Positions 32,811-44,780 of a stretch of 64,000 nucleotides of DNA are shown in pieces. The stretch covers positions 77,217,316 through 77,281,315 of the forward strand of contig NC_068938.1 in assembly GCF_016801865.2 (NCBI RefSeq), in the 5' to 3' direction. A model generated the notes under the pieces. It worked only from the letters and a program-made list of their open reading frames with translations. It was not told the origin of the DNA and searched no databases. This stretch comes from Culex pipiens pallens. Taxonomy: Eukaryota; Arthropoda; Insecta; Diptera; Culicidae. How positions within the stretch are numbered: the stretch's first letter is position 1; every line of letters starts with the position of its first letter. A program made the position numbers and the translations under genes.

Positions 32811-35270
32811 TTGTTTTGATTTCTAAATGAGGAAGGCAAACCCCTGATACAAGCTATTTTGCACAGTTGATATTTCATTTTCATTAAAACGCACAAAAAC
32901 CTCTCTGAAAACAAAACTATGTCCAGGAAACATTCGTACCCAAACATGTTCACACTTGCCTCAGCACAAGATGACCATTGCAGCACGACCGGAACACGAA
33001 TGTATCCAAAATGGAGAAATTCAAATTAACAAAGAATAAAACACACTCGCAAATGACTGACAAAATGGCTGGGGAATATTTCCTTGGGAAATTGGGTTTT
33101 GTAATGGTGTTTTAATTGCATGTCGAAAATGAAGTGAGGCAAAAAAGGTAACCTTTTCCCGGGGTTGAGCTTTTATCGTGAATTTGATGATAACAGAGAG
33201 TGAGTACGATATTTTTTTGTTGTTGTTGGGTTTTTTTTCTCTGATTCTCTTTCACTCGGTTGGGTGTTCAGATCAACAGAAATTTCCACAAAATCGGTCC
33301 AAATGATATTGTGAAATTTCCCGGAATGAATGCTCTCACATCCCCTTTTATCACCGGCAGCAGATAACGAAAATCTGGGCTGGCATGCGTGGGTGGGGTT
33401 TGTTATATGATGTGTGCTTTCCAGTGTGTGTGTGTGTGTACGTTGTTATCCTTTTCCAATTTCACCCCTCGGATGATGTTTTCGCTGTTGGACCGAGTGT
33501 ATGGACCGAAAAAATCGGATCAAAAATAGCTGCAGGTCATGCGAAAGGTTTAATTACGAACATCCATTTGGAGGGTTGATGTTTTTGATTTCGGGGCCAA
33601 ACTGCAAAAGAAAAAAACTGCTGAAATAAAAAGGACACAAAAACCGAGGGGGAAAAAGCATAACATGAAACAGAAAAGTATGAATAACTTGCTATCTTTT
33701 AATAGGGTTAAATAGAGTCGAAATGAGTTATGGTGAGGCACAAAGTGAAGGGAAAAATATAAAAAAGAGCCCAGGAAAACCATAACATCCGACGCTGGCA
33801 ATATAATATTCCGAGCTCGTGTTGCCCTCAGGTGGTTTCTCCGGCCGAAACTCGACCCTCACATCCCCGGCCCGGACTTTCCCCGGCTGTCGCACACGTC
33901 GGATTGGATCGAAGATGTGGCCGGTCTGGGCCCCGGGTCGCACCGGGAGATAACGAGCGGAAAAGTAAAGCGGAAGGTTCACCAGGATCCTGTGTAGACC
34001 TTTTGACCTTGCTAATCCAATTTCCACTCGGGTGGAAAATCATTCGAAGGAGCATCGAGAAGAAGGAGTTGAATGGTAGGGTTGTGCAAAAAAGTTGCAT
34101 CAAATAATTGTAAAATTTTATATCAAATCATGAATCTCTACGTATTAATCCTCGGAGACCCAATCCGGTGGGCTGCTTTCCAAAAGTTTGACAAAAACCA
34201 AATGAAAACAGGTTTAACACTCAAATTTATACTAGTTAAAGGCATGAAATTGCTGACAAAATAGAAATACACTCACAAAAACTCGTGCCAACAAACGAAT
34301 TGAGAATCAATTTCAAAAACTGTCAATTACCATGACGTGAACAAATTAAGCATTCCTAAGTAAGCGACACTGGCTGAAAGTAGATCTCTACACCAGCATC
34401 GCGCCACATCGATGACCCCAAAACCTCCCCCGAACGTCCAAAGCCGTTGTTGACTGGGCCTCGTCGACGCCGGATGAAAATGGCATCTAAAATTCATAAG
34501 CCGTCGTGCATCGTGCTCGGTGAAGTGGCCACCGTATACGGACTAGAATCTCAAATTGATATCGATTTTCCGCCGATGATGGCCGCGGAGCTGTGCTGAT
34601 GTGGTTGCCACCGTGGAATGTCGTCCTGTGGTAGAGCCCTGCCAAGTGGACCTATTTTCTTGTGTGGAGGCTGCCAGCGAAGGAGGTCGCCAGTGAATAT
34701 CAATAAAAAGGAGGTTTTAACTTCTTCAAATGAAGTTTTATCGCGTGTTCGACTGGGTCGAAACCGTGAGTTCATGTGGATTTGACGCTGTTTATATGTT
34801 TCAACCCTTTTGAGCTTATCTTATTTTGTATTTTGAAAACAATCACAAATCGAAAGTTTTCATATATATTTTGGGAGAAATTTCAGTCAAACATGAAAGT
34901 GATGCCAAGATTTTTGTGATCATTTTTTTGTGGAAAATGTGCATGTGCATGGTTTAGAAAATTGTCAATATAGATACTTTTATGTAAAGTTGTCTAGAAA
35001 ATCGTTCTTTGCGATTGGTTTTTAAATTTTAAAGGAGAATTTACCATTTTTACTATTTTTAATTCCTTCACTTTACTCAAACAATGAAATGTTTCAATGC
35101 ATGGATGAATTTTCAATAAAATGAACTTTAAGTTAGTTGATTTAAGACACAATTTAGAAAAGACAAAAAAGATTTAAAAAAAATCAATAGAGATTAACGT
35201 TTAAAAACTATCCTTCTAATCACAAGTAAATTAAAAAAAAATCTGAAAGGACTTGGTTATAGTATTATCA
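32811..35270. other. Unique-looking stretch with two GC-rich islands
   Basis: GC-rich patches lie at about 33800-34060 and 34380-34700. A (GT)n run lies at about 33424-33440. Frames of 60-99 codons overlap on both strands without any recognisable domain. No repeat ends are seen until 35272. The patches may be regulatory or conserved non-coding sequence, but nothing in the text proves it. Confidence 0.35.
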
Positions 35271-35271
35271 G

Positions 35272-35769
35272 CAGGGTTGTTAAAATATCAAACTATCAGC
35301 TCTCAGCAACTACAACTATCCCGCTTGAATATTCATGCCACAAATGCAACTGCTCTTCTCTCCTTATTCAAACTCTCAGCGCCGAAAACAGCCGAAAACG
35401 TTTTCGTGTTTACATACTCGCGGTTGGCATTTTACTTTTCTCTCTCATTCCTTCTTCCACGATCATCGTTTAACCACAAAAGCCGCCACAAAACCAATTT
35501 CGCAAACGCAGTTTAACGGGACGTCATGCGTGGTCGGCTCCTAAACGCCATCTCGCGTTCTCTCATTGCAGTTTTCGGAGAGATTGAGAGACTCAGCGGT
35601 GAGAGCGCATGGTCGAGGAAAAGGGGAGGAGTGATAGAAAGAGAATGACAACGCTGGGAATCACGAGAATGAGATCTCACAAGCTACAGTGACGGCCGCT
35701 ATACTCTCGGATTTTTTTTGGTGCAGAGATAATCAATTGATAGCTTTTCTATCATCCTCTGCAACACTA
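35272..35769. mobile_element. 498-bp non-autonomous hAT-like element
   Basis: The ends are CAGGGTTG on the left and TAGTGTTG from the right. The flanking 8-mers ATTATCAG (35264-35271) and ATTATCAA (35770-35777) match at seven of eight positions, consistent with a hAT duplication. Short frames inside have no transposase features. Confidence 0.7.
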
Positions 35770-35780
35770 ATTATCAAGAT

Positions 35781-36904
35781 TAGTGAATTTTCACGATTTC
35801 GCGGACAGCGTGAAGTTCGTAAAATTTGAAGATTTCCGATTTCCGTGAAATCCCGTGAAATTAATCAATTTTCTACGATCAATTCATAGAAATAACTATA
35901 TAATAAATATTTCATCTATGAAGACTTTTAAGTGAATATGATTAGTTTTCAATTGCTAATCATGGAATGAATTATTTGAAGAATTGTAGGCAAATCATAC
36001 ATTAACATAAAATTGTTACAACATTTACTTAGGAGTGAACTTCACAATAATGATTTCATCAATCATTTGAATGCCATTATTCTGTTAACAACAAGTTTTT
36101 TTATTACAAATTTTTGCTTTTTGAATCTTGTAACTTGTAAAAATTGACATAAATATATTTTGATAAGTTTTTGAAAAGATTGCACAGATTTTTTTTTTAA
36201 ATTTAGTTGATTTTTTTTAAATCAATTAAAGTTTAACATTTAAATAAAAGTAACATGCAATAGAAACAGTCTCTTTCCTGAGTCAATATATCATGACCTG
36301 AGGAGCCAGCAATAAAAAACATAAAATGAAAAATAGAATTCCATTAGAGTAGAGGAAAATATTGTGAAAATAGATTGCTATTTAGAGTATCACAAACGTC
36401 TCCCCTTGAAGCTTAAAAATACCACAATTTTGTTATCTAGTTTTGAATAAAATTTTGAAGATTTCGTTACAGATTCACTTTTTTGCCTTTTGCTTTTTGT
36501 TTGAGTTTTTGAAAAGAGATGTGAACACCTAATTTTTTTTTGCTGCGCAAAATGTCGCAGAAAACTCAAGTTCTTATAATCATTTTGTTAAAAACAATAG
36601 AATGAAAGCCAATTAGTGAAAACTTTTTTGCAATATTAGTCGAATATTTAAAAATCACAGCTCAATAAATGAGAATACGCATGCCTGAAGTTTTGTTTCT
36701 AAATTTGTATAGAGCCCATCCATAAGCCACGTTTACTGAAAATTGATACATAATAAAGCATAAAAAATAGTGTCTGTGATTTTAACATATGATTTGTAGA
36801 GTTATTTTACCATTTTTCACGTTCCGCGAAATTTCTGTGAAATTTAGTGTTTGGAAATTAAGGCCCCCGTGAAATTTGCAATTTTTAAGCATGAAAAATC
36901 ACTA
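35781..36904. mobile_element. hAT-like element, no clear duplication
   Basis: The ends TAGTGAATTTTCACG and TAGTGATTTTTCATG (from the right) are inverted. Subterminal GTGAAATTTC/CGTGAAAT motifs occur at both ends. It starts 11 bp after the preceding hAT-like element. No 8-bp duplication is visible, so the ends or the class may be off. Confidence 0.5.
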
Positions 36905-36919
36905 AGCCTATGTATTATG

Positions 36920-37850
36920 TACGATAATAGAGCAATTCCAGCTCAAATCAGGAATTTTCCGGTACTTTTGAGCCCAACTCTCTCCGATTTCAATGAAACT
37001 TTTTAGAGAACTGGAGTTTTTTTTAAAAGGTCCAATAAACAAAATTTCTAGTTTTTGCTTTTTGGGTGAATCGTTTATTAATCCGCCTTGAGTCAGGGGT
37101 ATTAAAAAAACACCCAAAAAGCATAAACTGGAAATTTTGTTTATTGGACCTTTCCAAAAAATAAAAATAAACTCCAGACATGTCATCCTAGGCCTATATA
37201 AGCCATTTTTTGTATATGGAGCGAATTTTACTCGGAAATGACCTTTGAGAAGGGCGTAGGTAATTTAAATATTTTTTATATTTTGTAATTTAAAAACTAC
37301 AGTAACTCAAGCCGTTGCATCGCATCAAAAAGTGGTCAAAGACAAACTTGTAGGAAATTGGACGGGCTTTCGAAATTTTTAAGAAGTTAAATTTTTAGGT
37401 GATGTCACGATTTTTTTTTGCTAAAATTTTTTGGGGAAATAGCCTAAAATATTACAAAAAGACTCATGAAAAATGCAGGATGGTTTGTCTCTAATAAAAA
37501 AAATAGAAAAATCATTTACTAAAACTATTTTTATCAAAATTTTCTAAAACCGATAGTGGTAATCGATTTCCCAGACAATTTTTCGTAAAAGTCTCCATAT
37601 TGACTATTTACTTATGTCCAATCCTTTTAAGATACAGCGGTTTTAAAAATAAAAATGTTGAAAAAATAGGTTTTTGATGGTTTCTTGCAATTTCTAAATG
37701 ACAAACTTGATTTTTTTGTCTCGAAAATATTTTTAAAGGAAAGCTCGTTCAATTTCCTATATTTGGTAGGGAATCCGCTAAAATTTAATTCGGTCAATTG
37801 GAGCGTGTTCAGGGAGCCCAATTCTATCATGCCTTGACGAAACTGAGGCG
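36920..37850. repeat. AT-rich repeat with an internal long hairpin
   Basis: 37011-37068 (starting ctggag, ending ttgggtg) is complementary to 37111-37177, with a 42-bp loop. This creates the 92-codon frame seen there on the minus strand. Flanking text looks like decayed mobile DNA, but I found no limits. Confidence 0.6.
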
Positions 37851-38091
37851 TTCACTAACATCAACTTTAAAAATGTCGAGTTGTGTAATAGGTAATGTTA
37901 TAGGTAATAGGGGTTTTTCAAAAAGCATCTGAAAGAAGACATTCCGAAATACGTATGCTGAAATTTTTATGAGGTTTGGCCTAAACACGAACGAACATCA
38001 GCAATTTGAATTTGGAGTTAGGTTTGACAAATCGTCCAATGTCATATTCCTTTGACCAGTATTGTTAATAAAATATTTAATATTTTAATAA

Positions 38092-38232
38092 ATGGTTTAT
38101 TTTTATCTCAATAAATTAAAAAAAAATCATTATTTAAATAATTGTCACTATATAACACATAATAGCGTATGATATAGTAACAATTATTCAAATAATTTTT
38201 TTTTAAAATCATTGAGATATAAATAAACCCGT
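38092..38232. repeat. Foldback MITE, about 141 bp
   Basis: The arms of about 60 bp (starting 'aatggtttatttttatctca' and its complement ending near 38232) surround a loop of about 20 bp. It is very AT-rich and has no coding potential. Confidence 0.7.
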
Positions 38233-38239
38233 TTCCAAA

Positions 38240-39770
38240 TTCAAAAAGATTTATCTTTGGAATCATTTTTCGCCAAGATTTCATTTTGTGGAAATTCATC
38301 TGCTTCTATTGAGGTACAACAATCAAAATCTCACTACATAACTGTAAAGTGGGTACAGTACAAGTGCTTTGACATTTGTTTGAAGGATCAACGACTTGAG
38401 GATTCCAAGCCTCCTGTCGCGAGGAAGCTGGCGAGGATCTGAATCTCCCCGGGGCCGGCAAGCAGTCAACGGTGACGGTTACAGAACAAAGAATGAAGAC
38501 GACGACGACGCTAATGAATAAAAGTTGGATAATCAAATTAAGCGAATGCGTCTTTGCTGCTGCGGTAAGCTATGGTGGGCCCTTCTGGGGGAAAGGCAAT
38601 GGTTTCTTCTGGCTCGACCAACAACGCGAAGCCAGTGGTACCTAATTTATTTATTTCCTTGTAGCCATGAGAGATGCCAGATATTAGTGGATTGCAAATC
38701 TAATTTGGCCTGCCACTCAGAGATGCTCCACGAACGTGACAGGAAATGGAAAGTTGTAATGATGATGTTTCAGGTTATTTTTTTTTAAATTGCCATTTTA
38801 GAGTAAATTTAGACCAATGAAACAATCCTTTGTTTCTTCGAGATCACAAAAAAATCTTTCCATTTTAATTCCCATTGAGACAACAATCAACATGCCATGA
38901 AAATAGTGAAAAAGGTATTTAAATTCTTCTATCCAGTTGAATACCCTCCCTCCCCCAGAAAACCACCCCCTCCAAAATCCCACACGATTTCCTGTCTCCC
39001 AGGGGTCACATTCATTAAGACAATCTCCGTTTTGCACGTTCCGAAGTCTGCCTCTTCTCCGGGGGATCTCCCTGCTCCAACCTGCTTTACCACCGAAAAA
39101 AATGTGGTCCACCATCGGAATCGTCTTGCCCGGTTTGGTCGGAAGAAGCAACTGCCAAGAAGATGAAGAACATTGCCAATTTAAGCACCACTCACGTCGT
39201 CGTCTTCGAGAGGAACAACGTTTTTGCCTACCATCCAGGGGCAGACCACAAAACTCACATTGCTGCCTGCATCTGGGCACATTTGCTCTGTGGTGAAGTT
39301 TTTCCTCGATTTTCCTCCCAGACCTGGGGAGAGGAGGGGCGGAGGTGGGTGCTGATTGGAGGCAGTCCCCGGGACGTGTTTGGGCTGATGCTGGTGGTAA
39401 TCAACATGTGTGCCTCCCTCCTTTGTGGATGTGAATGTGTGTGTGTTTATTGGTATGTGTGGTATGCATGCATGTGCGAATATTTATGGATGAGATCACA
39501 TTACTCATTTATATGCATGCCTCTACACATCTCATGATTATAAATCAATAAAATATACACTAGACTTTCCGGACTGGAATGGATATCACCTCGTCGGGCT
39601 CTCGTGGACCTCGCGGGGGTGGTGGGTTGAGGGTGGAGAGGTTTTGTCGGCTGCATAAATAATAACGGCTTACGAGTGCTTTTATTTGAGCGATTGCTTA
39701 TGGTTTTGTCAGGAGGGGGAGAAGGCCAGATTTAGGACCAAAAAAAATCAAACAAAAAAACATTAAAAAA
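38240..39770. other. Unique-looking stretch, no gene recognised
   Basis: A minus-strand frame of 160 codons (38798-39280) overlaps plus-strand frames of 89-124 codons. None has a domain. A minus-strand frame at 38306-38536 begins with a hydrophobic stretch like a signal peptide, but its first codon is TTG and no ATG lies upstream before a stop. The 39590-39710 segment is GC-rich, then carries AATAATAACGG-type text. Confidence 0.35.
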
Positions 39771-39772
39771 TT

Positions 39773-40242
39773 ATAACATTAAAACATTAAAACATTAAAA
39801 CATTAAAACATTAAAACATTAAAACATTAAAACATTAAAACATTAAAACATTAAAACATTAAAACATTAAAACATTAAAACATTAAAACATTAAAACATT
39901 AAAACATTAAAACATTAAAACATTAAAACATTAAAACATTAAAACATTAAAACATTAAAACATTAAAACATTAAAACATTAAAACATTAAAACATTAAAA
40001 CATTAAAACATTAAAACATTAAAACATTAAAACATTAAAACATTAAAACATTAAAACATTAAAACATTAAAACATTAAAACATTAAAACATTAAAACATT
40101 AAAACATTAAAACATTAAAACATTAAAACATTAAAACATTAAAACATTAAAACATTAAAACATTAAAACATTAAAACATTAAAACATTAAAACATTAAAA
40201 CATTAAAACATTAAAGCATTAAAACATTAAAACATTAAAACA
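39773..40242. repeat. 8-bp tandem array (ATTAAAAC)n, about 58 copies
   Basis: The unit ATTAAAAC repeats head to tail for about 470 bp. I see one clear variant unit (AAAGCATT, about 40212-40219) and slightly degenerate edges. Stops occur in every frame. Confidence 0.95.
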
Positions 40243-40312
40243 ATCAAAACGTGATTTATAACTTTATAATTTTTTAATTCTAAATCCTTGGTTTGAAATT
40301 GTTATAACTAAG

Positions 40313-41281
40313 CAGTTCTCTCAGATTTCGGTCATTCGATTTTTTTTGTATTTTTTTATCCGACTGAAACTTTTTTGGTGCCTTCGGTATGCTCAAAGAA
40401 GCCATTTTGCATCATTAGTTTGTCCATATAATTTTCCATACAAATTTGGCAGCTGTCCATACAAAAATGATGTATGAAAATTCAAAAATCTGTATCTTTT
40501 TAAGGAATTTTTTGATCGATTTGGTGTCTTCGGCAAAGTTGTAGGTATGGATATGGACTACACTGAAAAAAAATATACACGGTAAAATTTTTTTTTGTGA
40601 TTTTTTTACCTTACTTTTTGTCACTTTATCTTGATATGCAAAAAACCACTATTTTTATTATTTTTTTTTGTATGTTTTAGACGACATCGAATGCCAACTT
40701 TCCAAAAATTTCCAGGATGTGCAAAAAATCTTTGACCAAGTTATGAATTTTTTAATCAATACTGATTTTTTTCAAAAATTTTTTCTTCAAATTTTTTTTT
40801 CAAAATTTTTTCAACTTCATTTTTCGATGTAAAATCAAATTTGCAATCAAAAAGTACTTTAGTGAAATTTTGATAAAGTGCACCGTTTTCAACTTAAATC
40901 CATTTTAAGGTAACTTTTTTGAAAATAGTCGAAGTTTTTCGTTTTTTTTAATTAGTGCACATGTTCACCCACTTTTGAAAAAAAAAATTTGAAAGGCTGA
41001 GAAAATTCTCTATATTTCGCTTTTTTGAATTTTGTTGATGCGACCCTTAGTTGCTGAGATATTTCCATGCAAGTGTTTAAAAACAAGAAAATTGATGTTT
41101 TCTAAGTCTCACCCAAACAACCCACCATTTTCTAAGGTCGATATCTCTGCAACTAATGGTCCGATTTACAATGTTAAAAAATGAAACATTCGTGAAATTT
41201 TCCGATTTTTAAACCGAGCGAACATTTTAAAAGGGCGTAATATTGAATGTTTGGCGCTTTTGAAATGATAGTCTTGATTTA
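40313..41281 (+). repeat. Family A repeat, copy C (most complete, uninterrupted)
   Basis: It starts TTCTCTCAGATTTCGGTCAT and ends with the terminal hairpin (arms around 41215-41280, ending GTCTTGATTT). It is about 970 bp and has no frame of note. It serves as the reference for locating the insertions in copy B. Confidence 0.75.
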
Positions 41282-42114
41282 ATTTGAAACATGTCATTTT
41301 ATGGGAAATTTAATGTACTTTTCGAATCTAAATTGACCCAGAAGGGTCATTATTTCATTGAGAACAAAAATTTTCATTTTAAAATTTCGGGTTTTTTTCT
41401 AACTTTGTAGGTTTGTTTTTTAAAGTATAACAATGTTCTACAAATTTTAATATATAGACATAAGGGGTTTGCTTATAAACATCACGAGTTATTGCGATTT
41501 TACGAAAAAAAAGTTTTGAAAATGTTGGTCGTCGTTGTTCATGGCCCTCAGGTCACCCACGACACGGACGACGAAGCGAAATTTTTTTTCGTAAAATCGC
41601 GATAACTCGTGATGTTTATGAGCAAACCCCCTATGTCTGTATATCAACATTATTGTAATTGTCTGCTCTACAACTTTGTAGAACATTGTTACACTCTAAA
41701 TAATAACCCTGCAAAGGTAGAAAAAACACGAAATTTTATAATGAAAAATTTTGTTCTAAATGAAAAAAATGACCCTTCTAGGTCAATGTTGATTCGAAAA
41801 GAACATTAAATTTCCCATAAAATGGCACACGGAAAGGAGTTCCATCTAAAATTTAACAATTCAAATTAGCTGGCTTCAAATTGGTGAAACAGTGATTTTT
41901 TTGGTTGAATCAGCTAAAATTTCAGCTAAATTTACCAATCTGGTATTGGTGAAATAGATAACCCTGATTGCTGATTTGCTTTCCAAAACTGACAGCCCAA
42001 ACCAAAATGACAGGAGAGATTTTACCAAAAATAATGGTGTTTCAGCACAATTTTGCGTAAAATTACCAAAAAAACTAGCTGGAACCGGCAGCATGGATTT
42101 TTGACAGATCATCA

Positions 42115-42325
42115 GTTCGAGAACAAAACAAAGCAACGTCCTGTGTCGTGTTCGATCCTGTTTGAGCCGCTCAGTTCGTGAAGTTTTTTTTTTGATGATT
42201 ATGTGTGTTGTTTGAGTGCAAGTGCAAAAGGCGATAGAATGTGTTGTGTGAGTGAATAAATTAAAAGCCAGGAAGATTTTCTGCGGATCGGCACCTGAAG
42301 GAATGTTTCAGTTGATAAGGTGAGA
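42115..42325 (+). promoter_or_regulatory. Candidate promoter and non-coding first exon inside a mobile element
   Basis: TCAGTTCG occurs twice (42115 and 42171), matching the arthropod initiator TCAGTY. For the first, TGTCGTG begins at +28, close to the downstream promoter element. A strong splice donor AAG|GTGAGA lies at 42317-42325. This is pattern recognition only. No coding exon follows that I can identify. Confidence 0.3.
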
Positions 42326-42619
42326 AGTTTTTTGTGTTGAGGGAAAGTGGTTAGAAGTTGAGCCTCTCGTTACTGTTTGGAGGATGCGTAGGTAAAAACA
42401 TGTACTTAACATAAAGTGGGGGCATCCCTAAACCACGTGAACACTTTGGCAGGGGAAAGGGGAGACTGGCAATTGTCCACACTCTACTTTTTTGTATGGA
42501 CATCTGTCCACCTGGAGGGGCGGCTGGTACAGAATGTCTAGACATAGATTGGCCGATGTTTGACAAATCCGTACAAATAGGGCACCTAACGCCTTTTAAG
42601 CACATCAATTGTTATTGTT

Positions 42620-43540
42620 AGAAACGAAGTTAAATGAAGTTCAATTAAGTTAAATTAAGTGAAATTAAGTTTAATCAATTTAAGTTTTATTAAATTAGTT
42701 AATTTTAGTTAAATTAAGAAGAGTTTATAAAAATAAGTTAAATTAAGCCAAAATTTAGTTTAATTCAGATAAATTTAGTTGAAAATAGTTATTTTTAGTG
42801 TAATTTAGTTGAATTTGCCCAAATTTAGTTAAATTAAGTTGTGTTAAGTTAAATTTAGTAAAATTAATAAAATTAAGCAAAATTAAGTAAAATTAAGCAA
42901 AATTAAGTAAATTTAAGCACAATTATGTAAAATTAAGTAAAATTAACATAAATTTATTAAATTAAGTAAAATTAAGTAAAATTAAGTAAAATTAAGTAAA
43001 ATTAAGTAAAATTAAGTAAAATTAAGTAAAATTAAGTAAAATTAAGTAAAATTAAGTAAAATTAAGTAAAATTAAGTAAAATTAAGTAAAATTAAGTAAA
43101 ATTAAGTAAAATTAAGTAAAATTAAGTAAAATTAAGTAAAATTAGGTAAAATTAAGTAAAATTAAGTAAAATTAAGTAAAATTAAGTAAAATTAAGTAAA
43201 ATTATGTAAAATTAAGTAAAATTAAGTAAAATTATGTAAAATTAAGTGAAGTTAAGTAAAATTAAGTAAAATTAAGTAAAATTAAGTAAAATTAAGTAAA
43301 ATTAAGTAAAATTAAGTAAAATTAAGTAAAATTAAGTAAAATTAAGTAAAATTAAGTAAAATTAAGTAAAATTAAGCAAAATTAAGTAAAATTAATAAAA
43401 TTAAGTAAAATTAAGTAAAATTAAGTAAAGATAAGTTAAATTAAGTAAAATTAAGTAAAATTAAGTAAAATTAAGTAAAATTAAGCAAAAATAAGGAATA
43501 TTAAGTCCAATTAAGTTAAATTAGGTTAAATTAAGTTAAA
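42620..43540. repeat. 10-bp tandem array (ATTAAGTAAA)n with degenerate edges
   Basis: A homogeneous core (about 42961-43490) of roughly 53 units is flanked by diverged AAGTTAAATT-type units on both sides. A few variants occur (for example ATTATGTAAA and ATTAGGTAAA). The gradient from diverged edges to uniform core is typical of slippage or unequal exchange. Confidence 0.95.
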
Positions 43541-43542
43541 TT

Positions 43543-43950
43543 TTTTTTTTGTATTTTTGTATTTTTGTATTTTTGTATTTTTGTATTTTTGTATTTTTGT
43601 ATTTTTGTATTTTTGTATTTTAGTATTTTTGTATTTTTGTATTTTTGTATTTTTGTATTTTTGTATTTTTGTATTTTTGTATTTTTGTATTTTTGTATTT
43701 TTGTATTTTTGTATTTTTGTATTTTTGTATTTTTGTATTTTTGTATTTTTGTATTTTTGTATTTTTGTATTTTTGTATTTTTGTACTTTTGTATTTTTGT
43801 ATTTTTGTATTTTTGTATTTTTGTATTTTTGTATTTTTGTATTTTTGTATTTTTGTATTTTTGTATTTTTGTATTTTTGTATTTTTGTATTTTTGTATTT
43901 TTGTATTTTTGTATTTTTGTATTTTTGTATTTTTGTATTTTTGTATTACT
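43543..43950. repeat. 8-bp tandem array (TATTTTTG)n, about 50 copies
   Basis: It directly abuts the 10-bp array. Because 8 is not a multiple of 3, every forward frame reads the same octapeptide (YFCIFVFL) and every reverse frame reads KYKNTKIQ. This produces artificial frames of 112-137 codons that are not genes. Rare variants are at 43621 and 43786. Confidence 0.95.
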
Positions 43951-43984
43951 GTATTTATTTTTTTTAATTTGTCAATAGAATAAC

Positions 43985-44780
43985 AAAGCCGTACTATAAG
44001 GATGATCAACTAGAACATAGTTTAAAAAGCCTGGAAACTATAGAAACATCCAAAAAACTTGCTGGACTACCAAAAAACGTACCAAGAATAGCGGAAAATC
44101 ATGCTACACCAGCAAAAAGTCTTTTTGAAAATAAAAAACAACTTTACAGGCAGCAAGGGATTTTTAAAATGATTTCGAAATTACCAGTTAAAACAGTCGA
44201 AAAATTAGCTGGACTTACCGAAAAACGAAGCAAGAACAAAAAAGAAACGAGCTAAATCAGCCAAAAGGCTGGGTGAATAATGCGTGCTTTGCAGGCAGCA
44301 ACGGAGGCTTTTGAAAGAAAACTTGTAGAAATAGTGGAAAAATTAGCTACTCCAACCAAACACCTACCAAGAATAGTGGCAAAGTTAGCTAAACTAGCTA
44401 AAAAGATGTGTAAAAATACCTGGCTTCGCAGCCATCAATGGAAAATTTTGAGAATGATTCCAAAAAAACTAGTTGAAACAGCCTGAAAACTTGCTGGGCT
44501 AACTATAAAACTTCCTAGAATACCATAAAATCTAGCTAAAATAGCTAACAGACCTTCTCAAAACATACAGCTTTTGAGACTGACAGCATTTTTCCAGCTT
44601 GCAAATTAGTAAAATTTACTAAAAATTTAGCTGGATTTATCATTTTTATGACCTGGATCCAGCTGTCAAATCCAGGATTTATTTTTAAGGATTTCCAGCT
44701 AAAAAAATTGGTGGTTGAAAAAACAACCAATTTTTTTTAGGATTTTTAACCGAAATTTAGTAAGATTCACGATAAACCTT
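43985..44780 (+). repeat. Diverged ~120-bp repeats with TTAGCTGGA motifs
   Basis: Blocks starting 'caggcagcaagg' (about 44148), 'gcaggcagcaacgg' (about 44291) and 'cgcagccatcaatgg' (about 44427) are each followed by 'gaaaaattagctgg'-like and 'cctaccaagaatag'-like text. They are old tandem copies. A 68-codon frame at 44280-44486 is a by-product. Confidence 0.5.

Noticed and set aside
38306..38536. Minus-strand frame with a signal-peptide-like start
   Set aside because: The first codon is TTG, and no ATG occurs upstream before an in-frame stop. The hydrophobic run comes from a GTC/GAC repeat. No family match.
38798..39280. 160-codon minus-strand Arg/Trp-rich frame
   Set aside because: Overlaps equally long plus-strand frames. 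No domain.
39773..40242. Telomere-like repeat
   Set aside because: ATTAAAAC is not a known telomere unit, and dipterans lack simple telomerase repeats. It is internal and flanked by ordinary repeats.
39776..43950. CRISPR array
   Set aside because: Contiguous tandem units without spacers, in a eukaryotic context.
43557..44009. Long frames of repeated YFCIFVFL and KYKNTKIQ
   Set aside because: By-products of the 8-bp array, open in all frames.
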